This document shows, piece by piece, positions 24,248-33,999 of a stretch of DNA of 64,000 bases (positions within the stretch are counted from its first letter, which is position 1; every line of letters starts with the position of its first letter). Position numbers and translations under genes: made by a program. The stretch lies in NCBI GenBank assembly GCA_018896525.1, contig JAHIMR010000048.1, positions 124,001 to 188,000 on the forward strand, in the 5' to 3' direction. The notes beneath the pieces were generated by a model that worked only from the letters and a program-made list of their open reading frames with translations, was not told where the DNA came from and did not search any database. This stretch comes from Actinomycetota bacterium (GTDB taxonomy: Bacteria; Actinomycetota; Geothermincolia; Fen-727; Anoxymicrobiaceae).

Positions 24248-24706
24248 ATGAGCCCAAAGAAAGGTGGACTGTCGGAGTCACTGGTCATCAACGCGGACTC
24301 GGACACCATCATGGAGGCGCTGCTCGACTTCGAGAGCTACCCCGACTGGATGTCCGGAGTCGACGAGATCGAGATCGTTGAGCGCGACAAGAAAGGGCGT
24401 GGCACCGAGGTACGGTACGTGGTGGACGCGGTGATGATCAAGATCCGTTACGTGCTCAAGTACTCCTACAAGGAGAACATGATAGAGATCGGTTACATCG
24501 AGGGAGACCTCGAGGACTGCACTGCCTCCTACGAGTTCGAGCCAGTTGATGACGACCGCACCGAGGTCACCTACTACTTCGACGTGTCTTACTCTCTGCC
24601 CAAGGCGTTCCGGGGACCGGTGGTAAAAATGCTCCTCAGGCAGGTCGACAAGCGGGTGATGAAGTCCGCCCTCAAGGACGTCAAGAAACGGGTGGAGTCG
24701 GGTTAG
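24248..24706 (+). CDS. SRPBCC (START-like) family protein
   Basis: 152 residues, GAGAGGG before the ATG. The helix-grip fold of the SRPBCC/polyketide-cyclase superfamily is recognisable: an N-terminal strand, DFESYPDWMSGVDEIEIVERD, then paired strands (YEFEPVDDDRTEVTYYFDV) and a long C-terminal helix. Such proteins bind hydrophobic ligands in a deep cavity. It is followed after 17 bases by the DUF362 protein, with which it may work, but the ligand is unknown. Confidence 0.85.
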   Translation: MSPKKGGLSESLVINADSDTIMEALLDFESYPDWMSGVDEIEIVERDKKGRGTEVRYVVDAVMIKIRYVLKYSYKENMIEIGYIEGDLEDCTASYEFEPVDDDRTEVTYYFDVSYSLPKAFRGPVVKMLLRQVDKRVMKSALKDVKKRVESG

Positions 24707-24723
24707 GAGGAACCAACCGCTTC

Positions 24724-25872
24724 ATGTCACCAGGAAAACCGGACGTCGCCCTTGTTCGATGCGATAGCTACGACAGGGGCCTGGTAGAGGAGAGCGTCGG
24801 ACGGACGTTCGAGCTGCTGGGAGGGGTCGGGGCCGTCGTCGGCGAGGGCGAATCCGTCTTCGTCAAGGTCAACGCCCTGCTTCCGGTAGGGCCCGAGAGG
24901 GCCGCCACCACTCACCCCGAGGTCGTACGGGCGGTCATAAGGCAGATACAGACGGTCACCGGCGACATCACCATCGGCGACAGCCCTGGAGGCCCGTTCA
25001 ACCGCGCTTTCCTCAAGCGCGTATATGAGAAGGCCGGTTTCGCCGACGTCGCCGCTGAGACCGGGGCGTCCCTCGGATTCGATACTTCGGTGGTGGAGGT
25101 GGCGCTCCCCGGGGGGGCCGCCAGGAAGAGCATCGCCCTCTGCAGGGCGATGGTCGATGCCGACCGGCTCATCTCCGTCTCCAAGTTCAAGACCCACGTC
25201 TTCATGAGGCTCACCGGGGCCATTAAGAACGTCTTCGGCGTTGTGCCGGGGATGACCAAGTTCACCTACCACTCAACGTTCCACCAGGACACCGATTTCG
25301 CGGACCTCCTTGTCGACGTGCTCCTCGCGGTGAGCCCCGACCTGCACCTGGTGGACGCGGTATGGGGGATGGAGGGGGACGGCGCGGTGTGGGGGGACCC
25401 CAGGAAAATCGGCGTAGTAGCCGCGGGGAGAGATGCCTTCGCGTTAGACACCCTTCTGGCGGACCTGGTGGACCTGGACCCCCGTGTCAACCTGCCGCTT
25501 GACGCCGCGGTGCGCCGGGGGCTCTGCTCCGGGGACCCCGGCGGCATCAACGTGACAGGTGACGACCCCGGGGCGCTCAAGGTCTACGGTTTCCGGCTGC
25601 CGACCAAGAAGAGCGCAATTGTTTTGCTGCCTGCTTTCTTCATGCGCAGGTACAGCACTCTCATGTCGCTTCGGCCATACCCGGTCCGCGGACGCTGTAC
25701 CGCCTGCGGGAAATGCGCCGAGATATGCCCCGGCGGCGCCATCCGGATGAAAGAGGGGATCGCAGTCGTCGATCACAGGCACTGCATCAACTGCTTCTGC
25801 TGCCACGAACTCTGCGAGCACGACGGCATCGAGTTGAAGCTCCCTCCGCTGGCACGACTGCTAACCCGTTGA
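24724..25872 (+). CDS. DUF362 protein with 2[4Fe-4S] ferredoxin domain
   Basis: 382 residues. Residues 1-300 are a DUF362 domain (VFVKVNALLPVGPERAATTHPEVV, SKFKTHVFMRLTGAIKN, HLVDAVWGMEGDG). The C-terminal 60 residues hold two cysteine clusters, CTACGKCAEICP and CINCFCCHELCE, that bind two [4Fe-4S] clusters. DUF362-ferredoxin proteins are common in anaerobes and are presumed redox proteins; their reaction is not established. No signal peptide or membrane helix, so cytoplasmic. The gene follows the SRPBCC gene closely in a two-gene unit. Confidence 0.88.
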   Translation: MSPGKPDVALVRCDSYDRGLVEESVGRTFELLGGVGAVVGEGESVFVKVNALLPVGPERAATTHPEVVRAVIRQIQTVTGDITIGDSPGGPFNRAFLKRVYEKAGFADVAAETGASLGFDTSVVEVALPGGAARKSIALCRAMVDADRLISVSKFKTHVFMRLTGAIKNVFGVVPGMTKFTYHSTFHQDTDFADLLVDVLLAVSPDLHLVDAVWGMEGDGAVWGDPRKIGVVAAGRDAFALDTLLADLVDLDPRVNLPLDAAVRRGLCSGDPGGINVTGDDPGALKVYGFRLPTKKSAIVLLPAFFMRRYSTLMSLRPYPVRGRCTACGKCAEICPGGAIRMKEGIAVVDHRHCINCFCCHELCEHDGIELKLPPLARLLTR

Positions 25873-25873
25873 T

Positions 25874-26181
25874 GGGGTCTGGCCCATGCTGTTGTGTGGC
25901 CACCGGGTGGGGTCAGTGCCTTATAGCGGTGGCGATAAGGCCGCCAGGTGGGGTCGGGTGTTAGAGCGGTGTCAGGGATATAAGCGTTATGGCAAGAACA
26001 CCTGACCCCTTCCTCGCAACCAAACGGTGGTAAGACAAAGTTACGGAGACAAGGCCTGACCCCTCCCTCATAGACAATCGTCGGTCAGACAAAGCCGCTA
26101 TACCCGGGCTGTTGCTGTTGCAACACTCACCCAAACGGCGTCGGTTATGCAACTGCCCGCGGGCACAGCGGGCCTGACCCC
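25874..26181. repeat. Dispersed composite intergenic repeat, copy (reverse orientation)
   Basis: The 415-base gap between the DUF362 and methyltransferase genes has no gene. It holds several GGGGTC / GACCCC blocks, two CCACC(G)GGTGGGGTC boxes, AAACGGTGGT-AGACAA and the hairpin halves GGGCTGTTGC and GCAACTGCCC. Blocks occur in the same order as in the repeat at 47691 and, inverted, at 32717. Confidence 0.7.
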
Positions 26182-26288
26182 TGCATTACTAAGACGTGAG
26201 ACAAAACCGCCAATCCCTGCATCGTGCGTTAACCTATTCATCCAAGTTAAAGCATAAAATGCATGATGCAGGGTCAACAGAGTCGCGA

Positions 26289-27035
26289 CTACTTCCTTGC
26301 CACCAGTATCAGCCTCTGGGCCTTGTGGTCGTAGGGCGCGCCTTCAAAGCTCCCGTACGCTCCGGAAAGCTCGAGACCTGACTCTTCCAACAGGGCGCTT
26401 AGCTCCACTGCCGAGTAGAGGCGGTGAGAAACCTCGACCGTTTCTTTCCGGTCATCCTTAAATATCGTCCAGCGCGAGTTGATCCAACCCCAGTTCTGGT
26501 CCAGCTTGCCTTCCTGGAGTATCACTACACCGTCCCGCTCCTCCCGGTGCTTCTCCTCGAAGATGCGGGCGAGTACCTCTTTGCCCATCAGGTCAATGAA
26601 AAACACGCCACCTGGCTTAAGTGATTCCCGGACGTTTTGCAGTACCTTCCGGTCATCATCAGGGTCCCGGAAGTAGCCGAACGACGTGTATATATTCAAC
26701 ACCGCGTCAAACGCACCGGGGCGGCAGAACTCTCTCATGTCATCCTGAACGAACTCGATCTCGAGCCCTTCCCTGTCGGCCCGACTTCGCGCTTCTTCTA
26801 GGTACGCTGCGGTCCTGTCAACCGCGGTGACAATAAAGCCTTGCCGGGCCAGCAGGGCGGAGTGCCTGCCCACCCCGCAGCAGAGGTCGAGGATGCGCAT
26901 GCCCGGGGTTATCCCGGTCAGGGAAACAATGCCCTTTACTTCCATAGACGCGTTCTCGACTGCTGTCTCGCCGAATATGGCCGGGCTTATCGTCTCCCAT
27001 AGCCTGTCGTCTTCATGCCAGTTGTCCACCGACAT
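26289..27035 (-). CDS. Class I SAM-dependent methyltransferase
   Basis: 248 residues from the ATG at 27035, with AAGGAGG six bases upstream. The SAM motif I is ILDLCCGVGRHSALLA near residues 49-64, the acidic motif II follows at TAVDRT, and the NIYTSFGYF strand marks motif IV. The N-terminus DRLWETISPAIFG and the C-terminal QRLILVARK fit a small-molecule methyltransferase of the UbiE/Methyltransf_25 type. Substrate unknown. It is transcribed alone. Confidence 0.85.
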   Translation of the reverse strand: MSVDNWHEDDRLWETISPAIFGETAVENASMEVKGIVSLTGITPGMRILDLCCGVGRHSALLARQGFIVTAVDRTAAYLEEARSRADREGLEIEFVQDDMREFCRPGAFDAVLNIYTSFGYFRDPDDDRKVLQNVRESLKPGGVFFIDLMGKEVLARIFEEKHREERDGVVILQEGKLDQNWGWINSRWTIFKDDRKETVEVSHRLYSAVELSALLEESGLELSGAYGSFEGAPYDHKAQRLILVARK

Positions 27036-27150
27036 TTGGACCTCCTTGAGCAACTGGTCGAGCCCGTTGGCGCTTTGTTATGCCCTTCCCGCGATCAACA
27101 GTAGTAGCACACTCTAAACGAGGCGGGTACAGCCGGGTCAATAAAGGTCC

Positions 27151-28329
27151 CTAGCCCGGAATCCTCTCGAATATCGAAGCGATCCCCATGCCCATGCCCA
27201 TGCACATGGTCTGGAGCCCGTAGCGGGCATCGTAGTAATCAAGCTCCGAGAGAAGGGTGCCGAGGAGCTTGCCGCCACTCGCCCCCAGCGGGTGCCCGTT
27301 CGCAATCGCGCCGCCCCAGGGGTTAACCCTGTCCCAGTCGGGCGGGTTAAGCTCTTTCTTCCAGGCCAGAACCACTGACGCGAAGGCCTCGTTTATCTCG
27401 ATGACGTCGATATCTTTCATCTCGAGGCCGGCCTTCTTTAGCACTTTTGGTGTCGCGGTGATGGGACCGGTCAGCATCAATACAGGGTCTTCCCCGGTAA
27501 TAGCTGTCGCAACGTATCTCGCCCTCGGCCTCAGGCCCAACTCCCCGGCCCTGTCGCTGCTCATGACCAGCGCGGCCGAGGAACCATCGGATATCTGCGA
27601 GGAGTTGCCGGCTGTTATGACGCCGCCCTCCTTGAAGGGTGTCTTGAGCGTTGCCATCTTCTCCAGAGAGGCCCCCCGCCGCGGGCCCTCGTCGTCCTCG
27701 ACCAGGATGACCGATCCATCATCCTGGGGCGCCTCGATAGGTGTTATCTCCTTAAAACGGCCCCTGTCCATCGCTTCAACGGCCAGATCGTTGCTGCGCT
27801 TACCGAACTCGTCCAGCTCAGCCCTTTCGATTCCCCACTTCTCGGCAATCAACTCGGCGGAGATCCCCTGGGGGACGATCATCCCGAAACGCTCGATGAT
27901 CTTGGGGCTGATGCCGATCCCCAGGTGTGCGATGTGATCTCCGAAACCGTCCGAGGTCATCGGTATACGGCTCATGAACTCGGTTCCTCCCGCCACGATT
28001 ACGTCCATATCTCCGGCGATTACCGTGTTGCAGGCAAACGCCACCGCCTGCAGGCTGGAGCCGCAGTGGCGGTTGACCGATACGCCAGGGATACTTACCG
28101 GCAGTCCGGCGGCAAGCACCGACATCCTGGCGATATCCAGGCCTTGCTCGCCTACCTGGGTCACACAGCCGCAGATGATGTCTTCGACGATCTCCGGCTC
28201 CACCCCGTGCTCCTCGAGCAGCCTGCAGACCAACCACCCGAACGTATCGTCAGGCCTCAGGTTCTTCAAGACTCCATGGTTCTTTCCCACCGGCGTCCGT
28301 ACCGCGTCGATTATCCATGCTTCCCTCAT
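27151..28329 (-). CDS. Thiolase (acetyl-CoA acetyltransferase family)
   Basis: 392 residues, the normal thiolase length. The acylated cysteine is Cys89 in NRHCGSSLQA. The NEAF motif, GGAIANGHPLGASGG with the catalytic histidine, and the second cysteine in CMGMGMG are all present. It either cleaves 3-ketoacyl-CoA or condenses two acyl-CoAs; the sequence does not decide. It is monocistronic with its own ribosome site and is one of three thiolases in the window (others at 37358 and 60163), each clearly distinct. Confidence 0.93.
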   Translation of the reverse strand: MREAWIIDAVRTPVGKNHGVLKNLRPDDTFGWLVCRLLEEHGVEPEIVEDIICGCVTQVGEQGLDIARMSVLAAGLPVSIPGVSVNRHCGSSLQAVAFACNTVIAGDMDVIVAGGTEFMSRIPMTSDGFGDHIAHLGIGISPKIIERFGMIVPQGISAELIAEKWGIERAELDEFGKRSNDLAVEAMDRGRFKEITPIEAPQDDGSVILVEDDEGPRRGASLEKMATLKTPFKEGGVITAGNSSQISDGSSAALVMSSDRAGELGLRPRARYVATAITGEDPVLMLTGPITATPKVLKKAGLEMKDIDVIEINEAFASVVLAWKKELNPPDWDRVNPWGGAIANGHPLGASGGKLLGTLLSELDYYDARYGLQTMCMGMGMGIASIFERIPG

Positions 28330-28453
28330 GGTTACCTCCTGGCCCTCGCTACCATCTGGCTGTCGATCCGACTATACACCCCGGTTCGATAACAAGCATC
28401 CTGTTCATCCAGCATTATATGACGAGATTACCGCTGTTGACCGGAATGCGCCT

Positions 28454-29467
28454 CTAGTACCCCGGTGGGGGCGTACCGGTCAGGGCCTCGAGCGGCCTCA
28501 ATGTGACGTAGGTCTTGAACCCGTGGTCCTCGCCCAGCCGGTAGGCGCGCTTGGTGTTCACGGGTTCCTCGGCGTACTCCACGTCGAAGACCTGCTTCCC
28601 GGCCTGCCGCCACAGGGCAAGGGCACCCAGGTACTCGTCAGTCAGTTCCGGGTCCACCGGCACGTCACCCTCGGTCTCGCCGGAGTCGGGGTCGCCACCC
28701 CCGTCGTACCAGATCGCCTCCTGGGCAATAGCGTCGAACAGGCCGACGTACTCGGGAATCGACCCCAGTTCCGCGGCGTTCTGTGCGATGAATAGAAAGC
28801 CGGGTTTCCGCGAGTGTGCGTGGTCGGCAAGCTCGCGTACGAACTCCACCAGTTCGTCGCGGGCGTCGAGCCCCTCTGCGGCGGCCGCGTCGGCCACCGG
28901 CTCGAACGAGTAGACCTCCAGCCAGTCCAGGTAGATACCGTCGTAGCCATCCTCGATGATGCCGTCGATTGCCTCCCTCATTATCCCCTTCCACTCCTCG
29001 TCCCAGAACGCGACGGGATAGTTCTCGTCCCACCCGTCCGGGTCTGGGGCCACTATCCACTCCGGGTCTCCCACCTTCCACCCGTCCCGCCAGTACCAGC
29101 GGTAGCTCTCGGCCTCCCCCACGTCAATGTAGCAGACCACTATCTTGTTCCCACCGGTCGAGTTCTCGCTGCCCTTGAGGCGCGCGACCTCTCCCTTGCT
29201 GTCGTACCCCTCCTCTCCCTTGACGCTTCTGGTCTGGTCGATGATGAGAAGGTCATAGTGGGAGTCGATGAGCTTCTGGAGGTTCCCGTCCCAGCTCTGG
29301 TCCTGTATCTGGTAGGCGAAGAAACGTACGTCCTCTATTGCTCCGGCGGAGAAGTCGCTTTCGCTTTCGCGGGGGGAACAGGAGATCTGCCAGAGTACCG
29401 GTACGCACAGAAGCGCCGCCGCAATAATCAGGAAAAACGGGACCCCGATACGTGCGTGCCTCATCAT
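28454..29467 (-). CDS. Secreted GH114-like (endo-alpha-1,4-polygalactosaminidase-type) protein
   Basis: 337 residues from the ATG at 29467 (GGTGGAGG five bases upstream); a GTG at 29479 is less likely. A signal stretch at residues 6-28 ends in a lipobox-like QISC, so it may be a lipoprotein. The body is a TIM-barrel of the GH114 / TM1410 type: FAYQIQDQSWDG, YDLLIIDQT, VCYIDVGEAESYR, WDEEWKGIMREAIDGII, DGIYLDWLEVYSF and the late VDYAEE-like strand. GH114 enzymes cut galactosamine-containing exopolysaccharide. It follows the alpha/beta hydrolase and GH36 genes on the same strand. Confidence 0.82.
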   Translation of the reverse strand: MMRHARIGVPFFLIIAAALLCVPVLWQISCSPRESESDFSAGAIEDVRFFAYQIQDQSWDGNLQKLIDSHYDLLIIDQTRSVKGEEGYDSKGEVARLKGSENSTGGNKIVVCYIDVGEAESYRWYWRDGWKVGDPEWIVAPDPDGWDENYPVAFWDEEWKGIMREAIDGIIEDGYDGIYLDWLEVYSFEPVADAAAAEGLDARDELVEFVRELADHAHSRKPGFLFIAQNAAELGSIPEYVGLFDAIAQEAIWYDGGGDPDSGETEGDVPVDPELTDEYLGALALWRQAGKQVFDVEYAEEPVNTKRAYRLGEDHGFKTYVTLRPLEALTGTPPPGY

Positions 29468-29503
29468 CAGAACCTCCACCCTTGGGCCGTAGCGTACGCT
29501 CTT

Positions 29504-30295
29504 CTATTTCGAGGGGTACACGCGGTCCAGGTAACCCTCCATCGCCTCGTTTACGACCTCCGGCTTCTCGAATAGCGCCATATGGCCGGCGCCGTGCACT
29601 ACCCTCATCGTCGAGTTGGGCAGCCCCCTGGCCAACGTCCTGGCGTGGCGCACGTCGGCAAGCAGGTCCGCGGTGCCCACCACTATCAGGGCGGGTACCT
29701 TTATCTCGCCCAGGCGCTCGGTCACGTTGAAGTTCCTGAAGCTGTTGAGGCTCTTGCCGGTCACCCTGTTGGGGACCTTGCAGCACTCCCTTCCGGTGAT
29801 AATCCTCGCCTTGAGGCCGGCAAACGGATAGGTCGCGGCGATACCGGCCACGACCGCCCTGGCGGGCTTTATCCCCAGGGGACTGACCAGAACGGCAACG
29901 GAGGCGACGGCGCGCTGGAACAGGTACCCCGACAGGTGCGAGGTCGTATCGAGAAGTATTATCCCTTTCACCAGCCCGGGGTGATCGAGCGCGAGCTGCA
30001 TGCACACCATTCCGCCCATGCTGTGGCCGACGAAGACCGCTTTTTTCACCTTGAGCTTCTTCATCAGGCCGACGATGATCTCCGTGAAGTGCTCCACGGT
30101 GTACTCGTCGCACTCGTTAGACCCCCCGTGCCCGGGGAAGTCCACGGCGATGCAACGGTATCCTCTGGAGAACCGCTTCACCTGCTCGAAGAAGAATGCC
30201 TTGTTCCCGGTCCAGCAGTGAAGGAAGACAAGGGGGGGATCCCCTCCCTCATCCTCATAGCATATGTTTATCCCGTTCACTTCTGTTACCGGCAT
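29504..30295 (-). CDS. Alpha/beta hydrolase
   Basis: 263 residues. The oxyanion region is FLHCWTGNK, the nucleophile is Ser92 in GHSMGG, the acid is the Asp in GTADLLAD (about 208) and the His lies in GAGHMALFEKP. No signal peptide, so cytoplasmic. Such enzymes are esterases, lipases or C-C hydrolases, and the substrate is not readable. It starts five bases after the GH36 stop, so the two are co-transcribed, perhaps deacylating sugars that GH36 then attacks, which is inference. Confidence 0.88.
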   Translation of the reverse strand: MPVTEVNGINICYEDEGGDPPLVFLHCWTGNKAFFFEQVKRFSRGYRCIAVDFPGHGGSNECDEYTVEHFTEIIVGLMKKLKVKKAVFVGHSMGGMVCMQLALDHPGLVKGIILLDTTSHLSGYLFQRAVASVAVLVSPLGIKPARAVVAGIAATYPFAGLKARIITGRECCKVPNRVTGKSLNSFRNFNVTERLGEIKVPALIVVGTADLLADVRHARTLARGLPNSTMRVVHGAGHMALFEKPEVVNEAMEGYLDRVYPSK

Positions 30296-30299
30296 CCGC

Positions 30300-32654
30300 T
30301 CACTCTCCCCTTTCCAATAAGTACCCGTCCACCCTGGAGATCTCTATCTCGCCTGATCGGTCAAGCTTGAACTCGAGCCGGAAGACCTGTTCGCTGGCCC
30401 GCCTGGCTGACACGCCCGTATCTCCGTTGAGCCGGGCGGCGACCTCACCCTCTCCGGGCAACGCCACGTGTATTACAGCATCGGATTCTATCGGAGTCTC
30501 GAGCTTCACGCTAACGCCGCCGGCATCGCGCCTCATTCCCACCAGTTCGGCCGCACCTTGAGAGATGTGAATGTTCGAGCCGACTAGCCGCGGCTCATCG
30601 CCCTCGGGGGTCAGCCGTACCACCGCGGACCCATGGCCGGGAACGCCTTCCAGGAGGAAGGAATCCTCCACCAATCCCAGGTAACGCGCGTTCCAGAACT
30701 CGCAGGCGTGATAGCGGCCGGGGCCGATCCCCAGTTCCGGGATGCGCACCCGTATGTCCCTGCGCCTGCCCGACCAGTTGAGTATCCATGCGAGGTGGTA
30801 CTCTCCCCCCGGGTCCTCGAGCCGGCTGACCAGGAACATCGGCGCCTCCCTTTGCCACAGGTCGGGACACCTGGGCCTCGCCTTCACCGGCGGTAGAACG
30901 CGGGCGGCCATCTCCACGTCCTCCGGGCCCCAGAGCCCGGCGTCGTCCGAGAACATGACAGAGCCCCCGAAAACCGCCGCCGCCGAGGCCAGCGTCTGCC
31001 GCTCCGCCTTACCGAGCCGCGTCCCGCTACCGCGGAGGAGGAGGCAGTCCGGGTCGCCCTCGAAGAGACGGCCGCTCAGGAAACTTCGGGTGAAAACGTT
31101 TTGCAGGCAGTTCCTGAGCCCCGGGGAACTACGGTCCCTCAACAACGGCTGCCAGAACGTGGACCACCGGGGAGCCACGTCGGGCCCTACGCGCTGTGCG
31201 TCCAGTATCCCGGCCCCCAGAAGGATAGGGCCGCCCGCCGCTATCAGGTACGTCTCGTTCCCGACCGCTTCCCGGATAACCCGAAGGGCCCGCCTGGCCG
31301 CCTCGGCGCGGGTCAGAGAGGGGTCGTGACGTTCCCCTGCCAGCAACCCGGTCGCCATGAAGTCGAGCTTGATGAAGCGGTAGCCGTAGCCGGCCAGGGT
31401 GGTGAAGACGTCGTGCAGCCACTGGAGCACGTCGGGGTGGGAAAGGTCCAGCCCGTAGAACCTGCCCCTCCAGGAGGGGTTCACGCCGGCCAGGACGGGA
31501 CGCCCCCGCCTGTTCTTGAGCAGCCACTCCTTCTTCTCCCTGAACACGCGTGAGCGCCTGGTCACCGTGAAAGGGGCTACCCATATGCCGGGGGTCTTCC
31601 CGCCCTCGGATATCTCCCGGGCCGTCTCCTCCAAGCCACCGGGGAACTTTTCGTTCGCTTCGAGCCAATCCCCGACCTGCTCCTGGTAGCCGTCGTCCAC
31701 CTGGACGACCTCGATGCCCAGTTCCCTGTACCGGCCGCTCATGAGCCGGAGGTTCCCCTTCACGTCTTCTGCGGTGACCCCGGTGAAGTACTGGTACCAC
31801 GAGCACCACCCCGGTGGTGTCCCGCGGACCTCGCCCACCCCCTGCTCGCGGGCAACCATCCCGGCATAGGCCTCCAGGTTCTCGCCGGAGAGGTCGCCGG
31901 GGATTACCGCAAGTGGTTCACTCATGAACTCCACGCCGCGTTCCGGCCGCTTGCCTTCGAACCGGGCGGCGGCTTCTATCTCGGCCTCCTCGTGCCCGCG
32001 CCCCAGGCGCACTTTCACCTGGGAAAGCGCCCGGGTGACGCTCACGAACCCGACCGCCACCGAGTCCCCTTTATCCAGGTCCCCCAGCGCGCCGAACCAC
32101 TCGGATGCGAACCTCCCTTTCTCGGAGAATACCGGCGTTGTAGGGTTGGCGATCATCGCCTTGAGCCGCCGGGGCAGGAACAAGGGGAACATGTAGCCGC
32201 CGGGGCGGTTTCGCCCCAGCGTCCCGCTTGGTACCCAGCACTGCCAACCGTTTCTATAGAACCGCCACGGCCGGTTGCTCGCGCGACCGGGCCAGACGCC
32301 GCCGGGCGGGACCGCCAGCGGCGCCATTGAGTCTATGCAAGGTGGTTCCGCTTCGGCCTCCCACACGAGACCCACCTGGAGGACCAGCGCACCTCCCTCT
32401 CGCCTCGCCCGAAAAAGGAGACGCCCCCACTCCTCACGCTTGAAGAACGCCAGCCCTTCGCCGCCTCCATCTTCCTCCCACTCACCGGGGGTCCCCAGTT
32501 GCTCGAGCCCCTTCTTTTTCCTGACAAGCACGCGCCCTGTCGCTCCGCCGAAGATCTTCTCAGGGCCTGATGAGATGGAGAACGTGCCCGTTCGGGTATC
32601 GAACTCAAGACCGCAGCGTTCGTCTCCGTAGACCGGCACTCGCTTTCGCGTCAT
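30300..32654 (-). CDS. GH36 alpha-galactosidase-type glycosidase
   Basis: 784 residues from the ATG at 32654. Domain order is that of family 36: an N-terminal beta-supersandwich (1-270), a central TIM barrel with the nucleophile Asp in FIKLDFMATG and the acid Asp in the RVGPDVAPRW stretch, then a beta C-terminal domain. GWCSWYQYFTGV and VVQVDDGYQ are typical of GH36/GH27. It hydrolyses terminal alpha-galactosides such as raffinose or related glycosides. Lacking a signal peptide, it should act in the cytoplasm on imported sugar. First gene of a GH36 - hydrolase - GH114-like unit. Confidence 0.88.
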   Translation of the reverse strand: MTRKRVPVYGDERCGLEFDTRTGTFSISSGPEKIFGGATGRVLVRKKKGLEQLGTPGEWEEDGGGEGLAFFKREEWGRLLFRARREGGALVLQVGLVWEAEAEPPCIDSMAPLAVPPGGVWPGRASNRPWRFYRNGWQCWVPSGTLGRNRPGGYMFPLFLPRRLKAMIANPTTPVFSEKGRFASEWFGALGDLDKGDSVAVGFVSVTRALSQVKVRLGRGHEEAEIEAAARFEGKRPERGVEFMSEPLAVIPGDLSGENLEAYAGMVAREQGVGEVRGTPPGWCSWYQYFTGVTAEDVKGNLRLMSGRYRELGIEVVQVDDGYQEQVGDWLEANEKFPGGLEETAREISEGGKTPGIWVAPFTVTRRSRVFREKKEWLLKNRRGRPVLAGVNPSWRGRFYGLDLSHPDVLQWLHDVFTTLAGYGYRFIKLDFMATGLLAGERHDPSLTRAEAARRALRVIREAVGNETYLIAAGGPILLGAGILDAQRVGPDVAPRWSTFWQPLLRDRSSPGLRNCLQNVFTRSFLSGRLFEGDPDCLLLRGSGTRLGKAERQTLASAAAVFGGSVMFSDDAGLWGPEDVEMAARVLPPVKARPRCPDLWQREAPMFLVSRLEDPGGEYHLAWILNWSGRRRDIRVRIPELGIGPGRYHACEFWNARYLGLVEDSFLLEGVPGHGSAVVRLTPEGDEPRLVGSNIHISQGAAELVGMRRDAGGVSVKLETPIESDAVIHVALPGEGEVAARLNGDTGVSARRASEQVFRLEFKLDRSGEIEISRVDGYLLERGE

Positions 32655-32716
32655 CCGTATCACCACTCGTCTCGTTCGTTCACGTCAGCGTCCATACCCG
32701 TTGCTTGTTTGAACGG

Positions 32717-32920
32717 GGAGGGGTCCCGCCCTTGGGCTGTTGCATAACAGACGTCGACTTGAGTGGGGGTTCCAACGGCAACAGCCTGGGGATGGCGTAC
32801 CTTGTCTGGCCGCCGCTTGTGTGACGCGTGGGGTCAGGCCTTCTAGCCGTAACGCATGATCTTGACCATCGCTTGAAGGCGCAGACCCCACCGGGTGGCG
32901 GTCTTGTCTCACGTTGACCC
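32717..32920. repeat. Dispersed composite intergenic repeat, copy (forward orientation)
   Basis: Contains a nine-base perfect hairpin (GGCTGTTGC at 32735-32743 with GCAACAGCC at 32778-32786) around CATAACAGACGTC. It then runs through GCGTACCTTGTCTGGCCGCC, a GGGGTCAGGCCTTCTAGCCG block and an ACCCCACCGGGTGGC box. The blocks match 47691-47910 in reverse. No gene is visible from 32655 to 32922. Confidence 0.75.
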
Positions 32921-32922
32921 CT

Positions 32923-33969
32923 TTAGCCGAGGAGTTCGCGCAGCCAGGCGGCGCACATCTCTACCGTCCGGTCGATGGAGTTCGGGATGTCGGCGAGGTG
33001 CACGTCCACCTCGACAACGTCCAGCCCGGCTATGGGAGAGCCGGTCGAACCGAGCCACTCCCGAAGGACCCGCGCCAACCCAAGGACCTCGTCGACGCTC
33101 AGCCCTATCGTATCCAGGAACCGTACCGCCCTGACCTCCTCACCCGAGCCCAGGTCCGCGTCCAGCGAAATGTAGATGCGCTTTCCCTCGAGCCCCCCGA
33201 GCGCCTCCCGGACCGCCTCCCGGGGGCCCATGCGGCGGATGTCTCGCTTGGAAACGACCCTGACGCCCCGCTCCAGGAGAGCCAGGTACGCTTCCCGGTA
33301 TGCCGCCACGCCTTCCCGTTCCTCGGGCCGCGCCCGGGTGCAGGGGTGGTCCGAAACCCCCAGAACCGCCACGTTTCCGGGGTCAACGATCTCCCTGTCC
33401 AGGATGCGGGCAATCCATGTGCCACAGTTGTAGCTCTCCGGCAACGTTCCTATCCGCCAGCTATCGGCGGCCAGCGACCCGACTGTAAACGCGTTTTTCC
33501 GTATACTCGTCGGAACCGCGTCGAAGTGGCTGTCGAAAACCACCAGGGCGAGCTCTCCCTCTCCAGCTTCACCCGACAGCGCCTCCAGCACCCCGCCGGT
33601 CAGGGAGTGGTCCACCCCAAGCAACAGGGGCCTGTCCGGCAGCACGCGCTCTCGCACGAAATCCCGCAACTCAACGGCCACCCTGTCGCATCCACCGGAG
33701 TCCAGGAACTCGCCGAACTCGCGGGCGTTCAACCGGTCACGGTCCTTCAGCGCCGGCCTCGGGGTGAGATGGGACTCCAGCCCGAGCCTCCCCCCCTCGG
33801 AGAGCCCTTCGAGTCCCGCAAGACGCCCCAGCAGCAGGTCGTAAAGGTCCAGCGCCAGGTCTTTGTCCACCAACCCCCGCTCAAGGCCGTCAAGGAAAGC
33901 GACCTTCATCGCCACCTTCTCGGGAGCGTCCAGTACGTCAAGGGAACAGCCAAACACCAGGAACTCCAC
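32923..33969 (-). CDS. Ureohydrolase (arginase/agmatinase) superfamily protein
   Basis: 348 residues from the GTG at 33969, which has AAAGGA five bases upstream; the frame stays open further into tandem-repeat DNA that is unlikely to be coding. The binuclear manganese ligands are all present: His in GVDHS, the Asp-x-His-x-Asp set in VFDSHFDAV, and the pair in SLDADL. The usual trailing Asp-Pro of SxDxDxxDP is missing. Family members cut arginine, agmatine, formiminoglutamate or guanidino acids. The N-terminal region is atypical, so the substrate is open. Confidence 0.82.
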   Translation of the reverse strand: MEFLVFGCSLDVLDAPEKVAMKVAFLDGLERGLVDKDLALDLYDLLLGRLAGLEGLSEGGRLGLESHLTPRPALKDRDRLNAREFGEFLDSGGCDRVAVELRDFVRERVLPDRPLLLGVDHSLTGGVLEALSGEAGEGELALVVFDSHFDAVPTSIRKNAFTVGSLAADSWRIGTLPESYNCGTWIARILDREIVDPGNVAVLGVSDHPCTRARPEEREGVAAYREAYLALLERGVRVVSKRDIRRMGPREAVREALGGLEGKRIYISLDADLGSGEEVRAVRFLDTIGLSVDEVLGLARVLREWLGSTGSPIAGLDVVEVDVHLADIPNSIDRTVEMCAAWLRELLG

Positions 33970-33999
33970 CACGGTCCTTTCTCTTGCGGTACCCCACCA